From assembly GCA_050952845.1 (NCBI GenBank), contig JBMNLP010000001.1:3348001-3412000 (forward strand): DNA of 64,000 nucleotides, given 5' to 3'. A program made the position numbers and the translations under genes. Position 1 is the stretch's first letter, and each line of letters opens with the position of its first letter. Below, in pieces: positions 23,981-30,901 of this stretch. The notes under the pieces were generated by a model. That model did no database searches, had not been told where the DNA came from, and was given only the letters and a program-made list of their open reading frames with translations. This DNA comes from JAGVSV01 sp050952845. Its GTDB lineage: Bacteria > Bacillota > Clostridia > Christensenellales > Aristaeellaceae.

Positions 23981-25954
23981 TTACGCCTTGCCTGCTTTTT
24001 CTGCCATCATGGCCAGCACCTTGTTGCTGCGGGAGATAAAGGCTTTGAGATCACTGGCCTCCAGCGGGCGGGAGGACAGGCGGGCCAGGTCGTACACCTG
24101 GCGGCACATCAGCTGGGTGTCCTCGCCCTCCTCCATGCCGGCGAGGGCCTGAACGACGGGGCTGAGGCGGTTCAGCACCAGGGTGTATTTATCGGGCATG
24201 GGGAAGTCGCGCCCGTATATGACGCTCATCTCCTTGAAACGGCGCATCTGCTCGTCCTCGGTGAGCATGGCGGGCAGCTCCCGGTCGGACAGCGCTTCCA
24301 GCTTGACCGCCAGCTCCTGGTTGTCCAGCGCGTCGCGGAACAGCTTTTCCAGGTGGGCCTGGTCCAGCTGCGCGCCTTCGTCGCTGTCCTCGGTGAGGCC
24401 GGTAACGTCGCTGTCCACGCGCACAAACTGCACCTCCATGCCGGAATATTCAATGAAGGACATGAAATTCATGTCGATCAGCGTATCCATCACAACCACA
24501 TCGATGCCCTGTGCGGTATACAGCGCCACGCTGGCTGCCTGGCGGTTGGGCTCGCTGGCGTAGTAGATTTTCTTCTCGGCCTTGCCCTCGTTGCGCGCCT
24601 TGTATTCGTCAAAGGTGAGGTATTCGTCGGCGGTGGTTTTCAGCAGCAGCGAATCCTTTACCGCGTCGTAGAACTTGCGGTCCTGCAGGCAGCCGTATTT
24701 GATGAAGGGGTGGATGTCGTCCCAGTAGCCTTCATAGGTTTTGCGCTCGGTGTTGTGCAGGCCGTTGAGCCGGTCGGCTACCTTTTTGGCGATGTGGTTG
24801 GATATCCGCTTGACATAGCCGTCGTTTTGCAGGAAGGAGCGCGATACGTTCAGCGGCAGGTCGGGGCAGTCGATGACGCCTTTCAGCACCATTAAGAACT
24901 CAGGGATGACTTCCTTGATGTTGTCTGCCACGAACACCTGGCGGTTGAACAGCTTGATCTCGCCCTCCTGGCCGGCAAAGTCGCGGCGGATGTGCGGGAA
25001 GTACAGGATGCCTTTGAGGTTGAAGGGATAGTCCACGTTCAGGTGAATCCAGAACAGCGGATCCTCAAAGGTGCGGAACACCTTGCGGTAGGTTTCCTTA
25101 TATTCTTCGTCGGTGCAGTCCCTGGGATTTTTCAGCCACAGAGGGTGGGTGTCGTTGATGGGCTTGGGTTCGGCAGGCGCAGGCTCTTCGGTGTCCTCCT
25201 CTTCTTCTGCATCGTCCGAAACTTCGGCTGAGGTTGTTTCGCCATCCGCGCTTTCCTTTGCTTTTTCAGCGGCTTTCTCAGCTTTTTCCGCGCGCCGCTT
25301 TTCGGCGGCTTCGGCTTCACGCTCCAGCGCTTCCAGATCGACAAGGTATATGGGCACAGCCATGAACCCGCAGTATTTCTCCAGCACTTCGCGCACGCGC
25401 CAGCCATCTAAAAACTCTTTTTCTTCGTCCATGATGTGCAGCGTGATCACCGTGCCCCGCGTTTCACGCGTGCCGCGGTCCATCTCAAAGGCGATGCCGT
25501 CCTCGCTGACCCAGCGCACGGGCTCGGCGCCCTCCTGGTGGGACAGCGTGTCGATCACGACGCGGCCGGCTGCCATAAAGGCGGAATAAAAACCTAAACC
25601 GAAGTGCCCGATGATGCCGGACTGGTCCTCACCGGTGTAGGTTTTTAGAAAATCCTCGGCGCTGGAAAAGGCAACCTGGTTGATGTATTTCTCTACCTCG
25701 TTGGCTGTCATGCCGATGCCGTTGTCCTCAAAGCGCAGTTCGCCGGCCTTTTTGTCCACTGTGACGGTGATGCGCAGGTCGTCTTCCTGCCCCAGGCCCA
25801 GCATCTTCAGCTTGGTGATGGCGTCGGCGCCGTTTGAAACCAGCTCCCGGATGAATATATCCTTATCGGAATACAGCCAGCGTTTGATAACCGGCATGAT
25901 GTTTTGGGCGTCTATGGAAATGCTGCCCTTCTTGTGGTGTTGTTGTACGCTCAT
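23981..25954 (-). CDS. htpG: Hsp90-type chaperone HtpG
   Basis: 657 residues. The GHKL ATPase motifs are complete: ELVSNGADAITK, DNGIGM, and GHFGLGFYSAFMAA. The middle domain begins around WLKNPRDCTDEEY, with the catalytic-loop region near NVSRSFLQND, and the C-terminal dimer domain follows. Between N and middle domains (about residues 204-263) lies a long charged linker rich in EKA repeats and then acidic runs (DDAEEEEDTEEPAPAEP); most bacterial HtpG lack such a linker. The ATG at 25954 follows GGAGGGATTGC. A promoter and a CIRCE operator upstream indicate HrcA control. It is a cytoplasmic dimer that refolds or remodels client proteins. Confidence 0.95.
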   Translation of the reverse strand: MSVQQHHKKGSISIDAQNIMPVIKRWLYSDKDIFIRELVSNGADAITKLKMLGLGQEDDLRITVTVDKKAGELRFEDNGIGMTANEVEKYINQVAFSSAEDFLKTYTGEDQSGIIGHFGLGFYSAFMAAGRVVIDTLSHQEGAEPVRWVSEDGIAFEMDRGTRETRGTVITLHIMDEEKEFLDGWRVREVLEKYCGFMAVPIYLVDLEALEREAEAAEKRRAEKAEKAAEKAKESADGETTSAEVSDDAEEEEDTEEPAPAEPKPINDTHPLWLKNPRDCTDEEYKETYRKVFRTFEDPLFWIHLNVDYPFNLKGILYFPHIRRDFAGQEGEIKLFNRQVFVADNIKEVIPEFLMVLKGVIDCPDLPLNVSRSFLQNDGYVKRISNHIAKKVADRLNGLHNTERKTYEGYWDDIHPFIKYGCLQDRKFYDAVKDSLLLKTTADEYLTFDEYKARNEGKAEKKIYYASEPNRQAASVALYTAQGIDVVVMDTLIDMNFMSFIEYSGMEVQFVRVDSDVTGLTEDSDEGAQLDQAHLEKLFRDALDNQELAVKLEALSDRELPAMLTEDEQMRRFKEMSVIYGRDFPMPDKYTLVLNRLSPVVQALAGMEEGEDTQLMCRQVYDLARLSSRPLEASDLKAFISRSNKVLAMMAEKAGKA

Positions 25955-26002
25955 GCAATCCCTCCGTAAACGGGGCACAGCCCCGGCAATCGTGATAAGT
26001 TG

Positions 26003-26031
26003 ATTATAGCATCCCGCAACGTGGAATGCAA
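26003..26031 (-). promoter_or_regulatory. htpG promoter
   Basis: Minus strand TTGCAT, 17-bp spacer, TATAAT, about 50 bp upstream of the htpG start codon. Confidence 0.7.
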
Positions 26032-26038
26032 CCATTTT

Positions 26039-26065
26039 TTAGCACTCGCCGGCTTCAAGTGCTAA
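26039..26065. promoter_or_regulatory. CIRCE operator (HrcA binding site)
   Basis: TTAGCACTC, nine bases, AAGTGCTAA. This matches the CIRCE consensus TTAGCACTC-N9-GAGTGCTAA with one change. It lies seven bases upstream of the htpG -35 box, in the divergent gap with the XRE gene. Just after it, TGCTAACAAT occurs twice 16 bp apart (26060 and 26076). Confidence 0.9.
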
Positions 26066-26175
26066 CAATGTTTCATGCTAACAATACGAGCGCTGAAAAG
26101 CATGGTTGACAACATGGCTCAAAACCGGGATGATCTATTCAACGACACAAAGCGCCTTTTGCGCGGGGAGGGCTT

Positions 26176-26892
26176 ATGAGCAGGCTGGGGGATTTGATCC
26201 GCCTGGAGCGGAACAGGCGGGGGATGACCGTCAAACAGGTGGCTAAGAAGTGCGGCGTCAGCAGCAAGTATCTCCAGGAGGTGGAGTCGGGCAAGCGCAT
26301 TATTGCGGATGACCAGGCGCGCCGCATCCTCCGTACGATGGGGCTGGAGCAGCAGGCTGAGGCGGATTTCACCCTGGACGACATCGCCGTCACGGTCGAT
26401 CTGCAAACAGCCATGCCTCAGGCGCAGCAGGCGGTTCGCAAGGCGGCTGAAAAGAGAGCGAGCACCGGCGAAACCGAGGCGGTTGAAGGCTCCATCTGGC
26501 TGGACGCGCTGAGCAGCGTGCTGAAGCATGTGCCGGTGTACAATGCCGTCATGAAGGAGGTTTCGCATCGGCTGCTGCCCATCACCGAGGGCAAAATCGA
26601 GGGTGCGCCTGCCGACAAGGTGTTCTATTTTCAGGCGCCGGACAACCGGATGCGCGGCTTCCGCATCCAGCAGGGCGACAAGGTGCTGGTGGTGCCGGCC
26701 AATGCGCCGGTGGACGGCGCCATCATGCTGATAGAAACCAATATGGGCTTTGAGTTGCGCATGGTGAAGCTGATGCCCCGCTTCCAGGTGATGCTGCAGA
26801 GGTACGACCAGGCATTTGAAAGCGACATCCACAACATCGCCGACCTGCGCTTTATCGGCCGCTGCGTGCGGCTGGAGGCGGATTTGTCATAG
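26176..26892 (+). CDS. XRE-family regulator with an S24-like C-terminal domain
   Basis: 238 residues. Residues 1-60 form an XRE helix-turn-helix (RLGDLIRLERNRRGMTVKQV, then KCGVSSKYLQEVESGKR). Residues 140-235 resemble the LexA/CI peptidase S24 fold: KVFYFQAPDNRMRGFRIQQG followed by DKVLVVPAN and a strand ELRMVKLM. The position of the catalytic Ser in the S24 signature (GDSM-type) is occupied by Asn-Arg-Met, so self-cleavage looks impossible; the Lys strand may remain. This suggests a fold reused for dimerisation or ligand sensing. GGGGAGGGCTT precedes the ATG. It is divergent from htpG across the CIRCE site and 85 bp before the Feo promoter. Targets unknown. Confidence 0.75.
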   Translation: MSRLGDLIRLERNRRGMTVKQVAKKCGVSSKYLQEVESGKRIIADDQARRILRTMGLEQQAEADFTLDDIAVTVDLQTAMPQAQQAVRKAAEKRASTGETEAVEGSIWLDALSSVLKHVPVYNAVMKEVSHRLLPITEGKIEGAPADKVFYFQAPDNRMRGFRIQQGDKVLVVPANAPVDGAIMLIETNMGFELRMVKLMPRFQVMLQRYDQAFESDIHNIADLRFIGRCVRLEADLS

Positions 26893-26965
26893 AAAACGTG
26901 CCCCTGCTTTGCAGATTGCTTTAGAGAGTTTCTGCAATTCTTTTCGAAATATTTTCAAAAAGGGC

Positions 26966-26994
26966 TTGACAAGTTGGTTAGCAACAGCTAACAT
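26966..26994 (+). promoter_or_regulatory. feoA promoter
   Basis: TTGACA, 17-bp spacer, TAACAT. The -10 box overlaps the first iron-box dyad. Confidence 0.75.
26978..26991. promoter_or_regulatory. Iron-regulator operator 1 (TTAGC-N4-GCTAA)
   Basis: TTAGCAACAGCTAA, an exact dyad over the spacer and -10 of the feoA promoter. The outer TTAG/CTAA resembles DtxR/IdeR-type half-sites. The likely ligand is the DtxR/MntR-family protein at 30233-30637. Confidence 0.75.
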
Positions 26995-26998
26995 CTGA

Positions 26999-27012
26999 TT
27001 AGCCATTGCTAA
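26999..27012. promoter_or_regulatory. Iron-regulator operator 2 (TTAGC-N4-GCTAA)
   Basis: TTAGCCATTGCTAA, centred 21 bp (two helical turns) from operator 1. It covers the expected transcription start, so two dimers could sit on the same DNA face. Confidence 0.75.
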
Positions 27013-27027
27013 CTGTGGGGAGGATGT

Positions 27028-27243
27028 GTGGAAATGCCTTTAAGCATGGTCAGCCCGGGATGCCAGGGGTGCATCAGGAAGGTGTTGGGCAAGGCGGAGA
27101 CGAGGCAATACCTCCAGAGTTTGGGCTTTGTGCCCGGGGAGGCGGTATCGGTGCTGTGCCTGAATGCCGGTAACCTGATTGTGGGCATCAAGAACAGCCG
27201 CGTGGCGCTCAGCCGCGACATGGCGATGAAAATCATGGTGTGA
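27028..27243 (+). CDS. feoA: FeoA family protein (first copy)
   Basis: 71 residues, the size of FeoA, an SH3-like cytoplasmic partner of the FeoB ferrous iron transporter. LGKAETRQYLQSLGFVPGEAV and NLIVGIKNSRVALSRDMAMKI fit the FeoA domain. It carries CQGC at residues 12-15, an extra cysteine pair near the N-terminus not seen in the second copy. The start is a GTG at 27028 or an ATG at 27034, both behind GGGGAGG. First gene of feoA-feoA-feoB, directly downstream of the two operators. Confidence 0.85.
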   Translation: MEMPLSMVSPGCQGCIRKVLGKAETRQYLQSLGFVPGEAVSVLCLNAGNLIVGIKNSRVALSRDMAMKIMV

Positions 27244-27253
27244 GGTGTACGGT

Positions 27254-27475
27254 ATGCGAACGCTGAGGGAAGCACAGGTTGGGGAAACGGTCCGCGTCGA
27301 GAGGCTTGGGGGAAGCGGCGCGCTCAAACGCCGGGTGATGGATATGGGTATCACCAAAGGCACGGAAATCTATGTCCGCAAGACGGCGCCGTTGGGCGAC
27401 CCCGTCGAAATCAAGGTGCGGGGATACGAGTTGACGCTGCGCAAGCAGGACGCGGAAATCATCTTCATCGGCTGA
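27254..27475 (+). CDS. feoA: FeoA family protein (second copy)
   Basis: 73 residues. MRTLREAQVGETVRVERLGG, RRVMDMGITKGTEIYVRKTA and PVEIKVRGYELTLRKQDAEI form the complete FeoA SH3-like fold. Its ribosome binding site GAGGTG overlaps the stop of the first feoA (TGAGGTG), so the two are translationally coupled. Two tandem feoA genes before feoB is a common arrangement in Clostridia. A hairpin with a T-tract follows 11 bp after the stop. Confidence 0.9.
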   Translation: MRTLREAQVGETVRVERLGGSGALKRRVMDMGITKGTEIYVRKTAPLGDPVEIKVRGYELTLRKQDAEIIFIG

Positions 27476-27486
27476 AGCTTGTGGAT

Positions 27487-27513
27487 GCGGCGTTGTTGCG
27501 CCGCTGTTTTTTT
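27487..27513 (+). terminator. Terminator or attenuator between feoA and feoB
   Basis: GCGGCG, loop TTGTTG, CGCCGC, then TGTTTTTTT. It would stop or reduce transcription into feoB, so feoB may depend partly on its own promoter. Confidence 0.75.
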
Positions 27514-27522
27514 GCCATAGGG

Positions 27523-27536
27523 TTAGAAAAGACTAA
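27523..27536. promoter_or_regulatory. Iron-regulator operator 3 before feoB
   Basis: TTAGAAAAGACTAA keeps the TTAG-N6-CTAA frame of operators 1 and 2. It lies between the terminator and feoB. A weak promoter (TTTGCC, 17 bp, TAATTT at 27511-27539) overlaps it. Confidence 0.6.
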
Positions 27537-27561
27537 TTTAATGACGACAGGAGGATAAGCC

Positions 27562-29994
27562 ATGCAACTTACCATCGCCCTTGCGGGCAACCCCAACAGC
27601 GGCAAAACAACGCTGTTTAACCTGCTGACAGGCGCCAACCAGTATGTAGGCAACTGGCCGGGCGTAACCGTAGAAAAAAAGGAAGGCACGCTGCGCAGCG
27701 ACCGGGACATCACCCTGGTGGACCTGCCGGGCATCTATTCCCTTTCGCCCTATACGCCCGAGGAGGTCATTGCGCGCACCTACCTGGCGGAGGAGCGTCC
27801 CGACGCCATCATCAACATCGTGGATGGCACCAACTTAGAACGCAACCTGTACCTGACCACGCAGCTGCTGGACCTGGGCATTCCGGTGGTGGTGGCTGTG
27901 AACATGATGGACGCGGTGGCCAAAAGCGGCGACAAGCTGAATGTGTCGGCGCTGTCCCGCAGTCTGGGTTGCCCAGCGGTAGAGGTGTCGGCGCTGAGAA
28001 ACACGGGCGTGGACGCGTTGATCGATGCGGTTGTGAAGGCAGGCAGGAGCAAGCAGGCTGCTTCGCCGGTGCGGCTGGACGTCGCAACAGAATCCGCCCT
28101 GGGCGGCATTGCGTCACAGGTGCTGGCGGATGCGCCCGAGCGGCTCAGGCGCTGGTACGCTGTCAAGCTGATGGAGCGCGACCGGCAGGCTGTGGACGGC
28201 TTGAGATTGAGCCGGGAAAAGTTGGCGCAGGCGGAAGCCATTGTTCAGCAATATGAGGCAGGCGTGGACGACGAGGCCGAAAGCGCGTTGACTGCCCGGC
28301 GCTATGAAGCCATCACCTCCATGCTGGCCGGCAGTTACAAGAAAAAGAACCCGCATGCGCTGAGCACATCGGATAAAATAGACAGGATCGTTACCAACCG
28401 GTGGCTGGCGCTGCCCATCTTTGCGGCGGTCATGGTGTTGATTTACTACCTTTCGGTAAGCACCGTGGGCGCCTGGATGACGGACTGGACCAATGACGGC
28501 TTGTTTGGCGACGGATTTTTCCTGCTGGGCAGAGGACGCGCCCCGTATGAGGAGGCGCTGGAGGAATATGGAGACGCTGAGGTGCGCCTGGAAGCCTATC
28601 TGGCGGCGGCAGAAGCCCGTGGGCTGGACCCGGACAGCGAGGATTTCCCGGCCCAGGCAGACGGATTGACAGCTGAGGCCGTTTTTACGGACGAGGAGGG
28701 CGAAGTCATCCGCACCGAGCAGGTGGCTTTAGCGGACTACCAGCAGGCTTTGGAGGTGGAGGAGCCTGATCCGGCTGCATTCGGCACCTGGGTGCCGGGC
28801 GTGCCCGCGCTGATAGACGGCTGGCTGGAAGCTGCCGAGGTGGCGCCCTGGCTGCATGGCTTGGTGGTGGACGGCATCATCGCCGGTGTCGGCGCCGTGC
28901 TGGGTTTTGTGCCGCAAATGTTTGTGCTGTTCTTCCTGCTGGCGCTGCTGGAAGCCGGCGGCTACATGGCGCGCATCGCCTTCATCATGGACAGGCTGTT
29001 CCGCCGGTTCGGGCTGTCCGGCAAGAGCTTCATCCCCATGCTGATTGGCACGGGCTGTTCGGTGCCCGGCATCATGGCTTCCCGTACCATTGAAAACGTG
29101 CGCGACCGGCGCATGACCATCACCACCACTTCGTTCATCCCCTGCGGGGCTAAGCTGCCGGTGATCGCCCTGATTGCGGGCTCGCTGTTCAACCGCGCGT
29201 GGTGGTTTACGCCCCTGGCGTACTTCATTGGCGTGGCGGCGGTGGTTGTTTCGGGCATCATCCTGAAGAAAACGGCCCGCTTTGCCGGCGAGGCATCCCC
29301 TTTCGTGATGGAACTGCCGGCCTACCGCCTGCCCGCGGCAAGCACCGTGCTGCGCTCCATGTGGGAGCGGGGATGGAGCTTCATCAAGAAAGCCGGCTCT
29401 ATCATCCTGTTGTCGGCGATCTTCATCTGGTTTATCAGCAGGTTTGGCATGGTAGACGGACGTTTTGCCATGCTGGACGATATGGACATGGAGAAGAGCT
29501 TTGCGGCAGGGCTGGGCACCGCGCTGGCCTGGCTGTTCAAGCCCCTGGGCTTTGGCGACTGGCAGTCGTCGGTGGCCACGGTGATGGGGCTGGTTGCCAA
29601 GGAAAATGTGGTGGCTGCCTTCGGCATCATGTTTGGCTTTGCTGAGGTCAGCGAAGTCGGGCACGAGATATGGGGCGTGTTGGCAAACCACTATACGGCA
29701 TTGGCCGGCATGTCGCTGCTGTTGTTCAACTTGCTGTGTATTCCCTGCTTTGCTGCAATAGGCGCCATTCGCCGTGAGATGAACAGCCGCTCGTGGACAA
29801 TCTTTGCGCTGCTGTACCAGACGCTGTTTGCCTACGCGGTGAGCCTGGTTTTCTACCAGCTGGGCATGTTGTTGACTGGCGGCGGGTTTGGCCTATGGAC
29901 AGCCGTAGCGCTGGCTGTGCTGGCCGGCATGCTGTACCTGCTGCTGCGCCGCGGCACAGCGCCCGGCCTGGTTGCCGTGCAGGAGACAGTATAG
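27562..29994 (+). CDS. feoB: Ferrous iron transporter FeoB
   Basis: 810 residues. The N-terminal G domain has G1 GNPNSGKT (residue 9), G2 VTVEKKEG, G3 DLPG, G4 NMMD and G5 SAL. Membrane segments follow from about residue 285, with the paired Gate motifs around GTGCSVPGIMASR and TTTSFIPCGAKLPV, whose Cys residues line the iron path. Between the first and second membrane segments (about residues 318-405) is an extra acidic domain of about 90 residues on the outer side, absent from E. coli FeoB but, as I recall, present in other Clostridia. AGGAGGATAAGCC precedes the ATG. It moves Fe2+ inward. Confidence 0.97.
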   Translation: MQLTIALAGNPNSGKTTLFNLLTGANQYVGNWPGVTVEKKEGTLRSDRDITLVDLPGIYSLSPYTPEEVIARTYLAEERPDAIINIVDGTNLERNLYLTTQLLDLGIPVVVAVNMMDAVAKSGDKLNVSALSRSLGCPAVEVSALRNTGVDALIDAVVKAGRSKQAASPVRLDVATESALGGIASQVLADAPERLRRWYAVKLMERDRQAVDGLRLSREKLAQAEAIVQQYEAGVDDEAESALTARRYEAITSMLAGSYKKKNPHALSTSDKIDRIVTNRWLALPIFAAVMVLIYYLSVSTVGAWMTDWTNDGLFGDGFFLLGRGRAPYEEALEEYGDAEVRLEAYLAAAEARGLDPDSEDFPAQADGLTAEAVFTDEEGEVIRTEQVALADYQQALEVEEPDPAAFGTWVPGVPALIDGWLEAAEVAPWLHGLVVDGIIAGVGAVLGFVPQMFVLFFLLALLEAGGYMARIAFIMDRLFRRFGLSGKSFIPMLIGTGCSVPGIMASRTIENVRDRRMTITTTSFIPCGAKLPVIALIAGSLFNRAWWFTPLAYFIGVAAVVVSGIILKKTARFAGEASPFVMELPAYRLPAASTVLRSMWERGWSFIKKAGSIILLSAIFIWFISRFGMVDGRFAMLDDMDMEKSFAAGLGTALAWLFKPLGFGDWQSSVATVMGLVAKENVVAAFGIMFGFAEVSEVGHEIWGVLANHYTALAGMSLLLFNLLCIPCFAAIGAIRREMNSRSWTIFALLYQTLFAYAVSLVFYQLGMLLTGGGFGLWTAVALAVLAGMLYLLLRRGTAPGLVAVQETV

Positions 29995-30007
29995 GAGGTT
30001 ATATGAC

Positions 30008-30148
30008 ATGAACATATCAACTATCATTCTGTCCATGGCGCTTGTTGCGGTTGTGGGGCTGATTGTCCGCAGCCTGGTGCGGCGCCGGAAGGCGGGCGGC
30101 TGCGCGGCGTGCCCCAACGCCAGAAACTGTGCCCGGCAGGCGTATTGA
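30008..30148 (+). CDS. FeoB-associated Cys-rich membrane peptide
   Basis: 46 residues, too short for routine gene finding. One membrane segment (ISTIILSMALVAVVGLIV) is followed by a basic stretch RSLVRRRKAGG and the Cys cluster CAACPNARNCAR. This is the layout of the FeoB-associated Cys-rich peptide family, thought to help FeoB as FeoC does in enterobacteria. It starts 13 bp after feoB with AGGAGGTTAT upstream, so it belongs to the operon. Confidence 0.85.
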   Translation: MNISTIILSMALVAVVGLIVRSLVRRRKAGGCAACPNARNCARQAY

Positions 30149-30169
30149 ACTGACAATACTTTCTACCGT

Positions 30170-30220
30170 CTCGTCCTTGCATCCTTGGGGATAAACTGAT
30201 ATTATAGGATGCAGGACGAG
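30170..30220. promoter_or_regulatory. Promoter of the DtxR-type gene inside a large inverted repeat
   Basis: The promoter is TTGCAT (30177-30182), 17-bp spacer, TATTAT (30200-30205). An inverted repeat frames it: CTCGTCCTTGCATCC (30170-30184) overlaps the -35, and GGATGCAGGACGAG (30207-30220) covers the start site. The arms match at 14 positions with one extra base in the left arm. It may be an autoregulatory operator, unlike the TTAG-N6-CTAA boxes. Confidence 0.65.
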
Positions 30221-30232
30221 AGGTGGTATTTT

Positions 30233-30637
30233 GTGAGAATCAATGAATCGCAGGAGAATTATCTGGAGCGAATCCTGCTGTTGAAGCGGCAGAAAGGGTA
30301 TGCGCGTTCTGTTGATATTGCCGACAGCCTGGGCGTGACCAAGCCATCGGTCAGCGTTGCCATGAAGCAGCTGCGTGAAAACGGCTTGATCACCATGGAT
30401 GACGACTACCTGATCCACCTGACTGATGCCGGGCACAGCATCGCCGAAAGCATGCTCAACCGGCACATGGCATTGGCCCGCATCCTGATGCACCTGGGCG
30501 TGGACGAGGAAACGGCGTTTGAGGATGCCTGCAAAATCGAACACGACATCAGCCAGCAGAGCTTTGATGCCCTGTGCAGCTTTGCCAACCAACACCTGGA
30601 CCTGGAGCTGAACTGCGCCAAACCGTCCGGCGAGTGA
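30233..30637 (+). CDS. DtxR/MntR-family metal-dependent repressor
   Basis: 134 residues. The N-terminal winged helix reads SQENYLERILLLKRQKGYAR then VDIADSLGVTKPSVSVAMKQL. The dimerisation and metal region follows, with HMALARILMHLGV and DACKIEHD. The CxxEH pattern matches the DtxR/IdeR primary site (Cys102, Glu105, His106 in DtxR), where MntR has Glu, so iron sensing is likelier. No SH3 domain, as in MntR. The start is taken as a GTG at 30233 with GAGGTGG upstream; an ATG at 30209 lies inside the promoter repeat. Position after feoB suggests it binds the TTAG-N6-CTAA operators. Confidence 0.85.
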   Translation: MRINESQENYLERILLLKRQKGYARSVDIADSLGVTKPSVSVAMKQLRENGLITMDDDYLIHLTDAGHSIAESMLNRHMALARILMHLGVDEETAFEDACKIEHDISQQSFDALCSFANQHLDLELNCAKPSGE

Positions 30638-30667
30638 CCGGCAGGATGATCCATCCGGATCGTCCGC

Positions 30668-30691
30668 GGTGCGAAACTTGCGTTTCGCACC
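30668..30691 (+). terminator. Hairpin after the DtxR-type gene
   Basis: Perfect 10-bp stem GGTGCGAAAC/GTTTCGCACC with loop TTGC, 31 bp after the stop codon. A T-run is lacking. Confidence 0.5.
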
Positions 30692-30817
30692 GTGTGGCAG
30701 TTTTCGCTGTGCCTTCGGTACGGCTGCAAAAACTAAGAGAAAACACTCCATGCTCATAGGATAAGCCGTTTTTCACAGCACCCACTTTTTAACTATACCA
30801 GCCAATCACTGCCCACG

Positions 30818-30839
30818 GCCCACCATCATGGGCTTTTTT
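30818..30839 (+). terminator. Short intrinsic terminator upstream of murA
   Basis: GCCCA, six-base loop, TGGGC, TTTTTT. The T-run overlaps the -35 of the murA promoter. Confidence 0.65.
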
Positions 30840-30866
30840 GCAACCCCCTATCATTCATGTTATAAT
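30838..30866 (+). promoter_or_regulatory. murA promoter
   Basis: TTGCAA, 17-bp spacer, TATAAT, 35 bp upstream of the murA ATG. Confidence 0.75.
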
Positions 30867-30901
30867 CGCGCTGTTTAATACTCGCGGGAAGGAGGCAGGG
30901 C

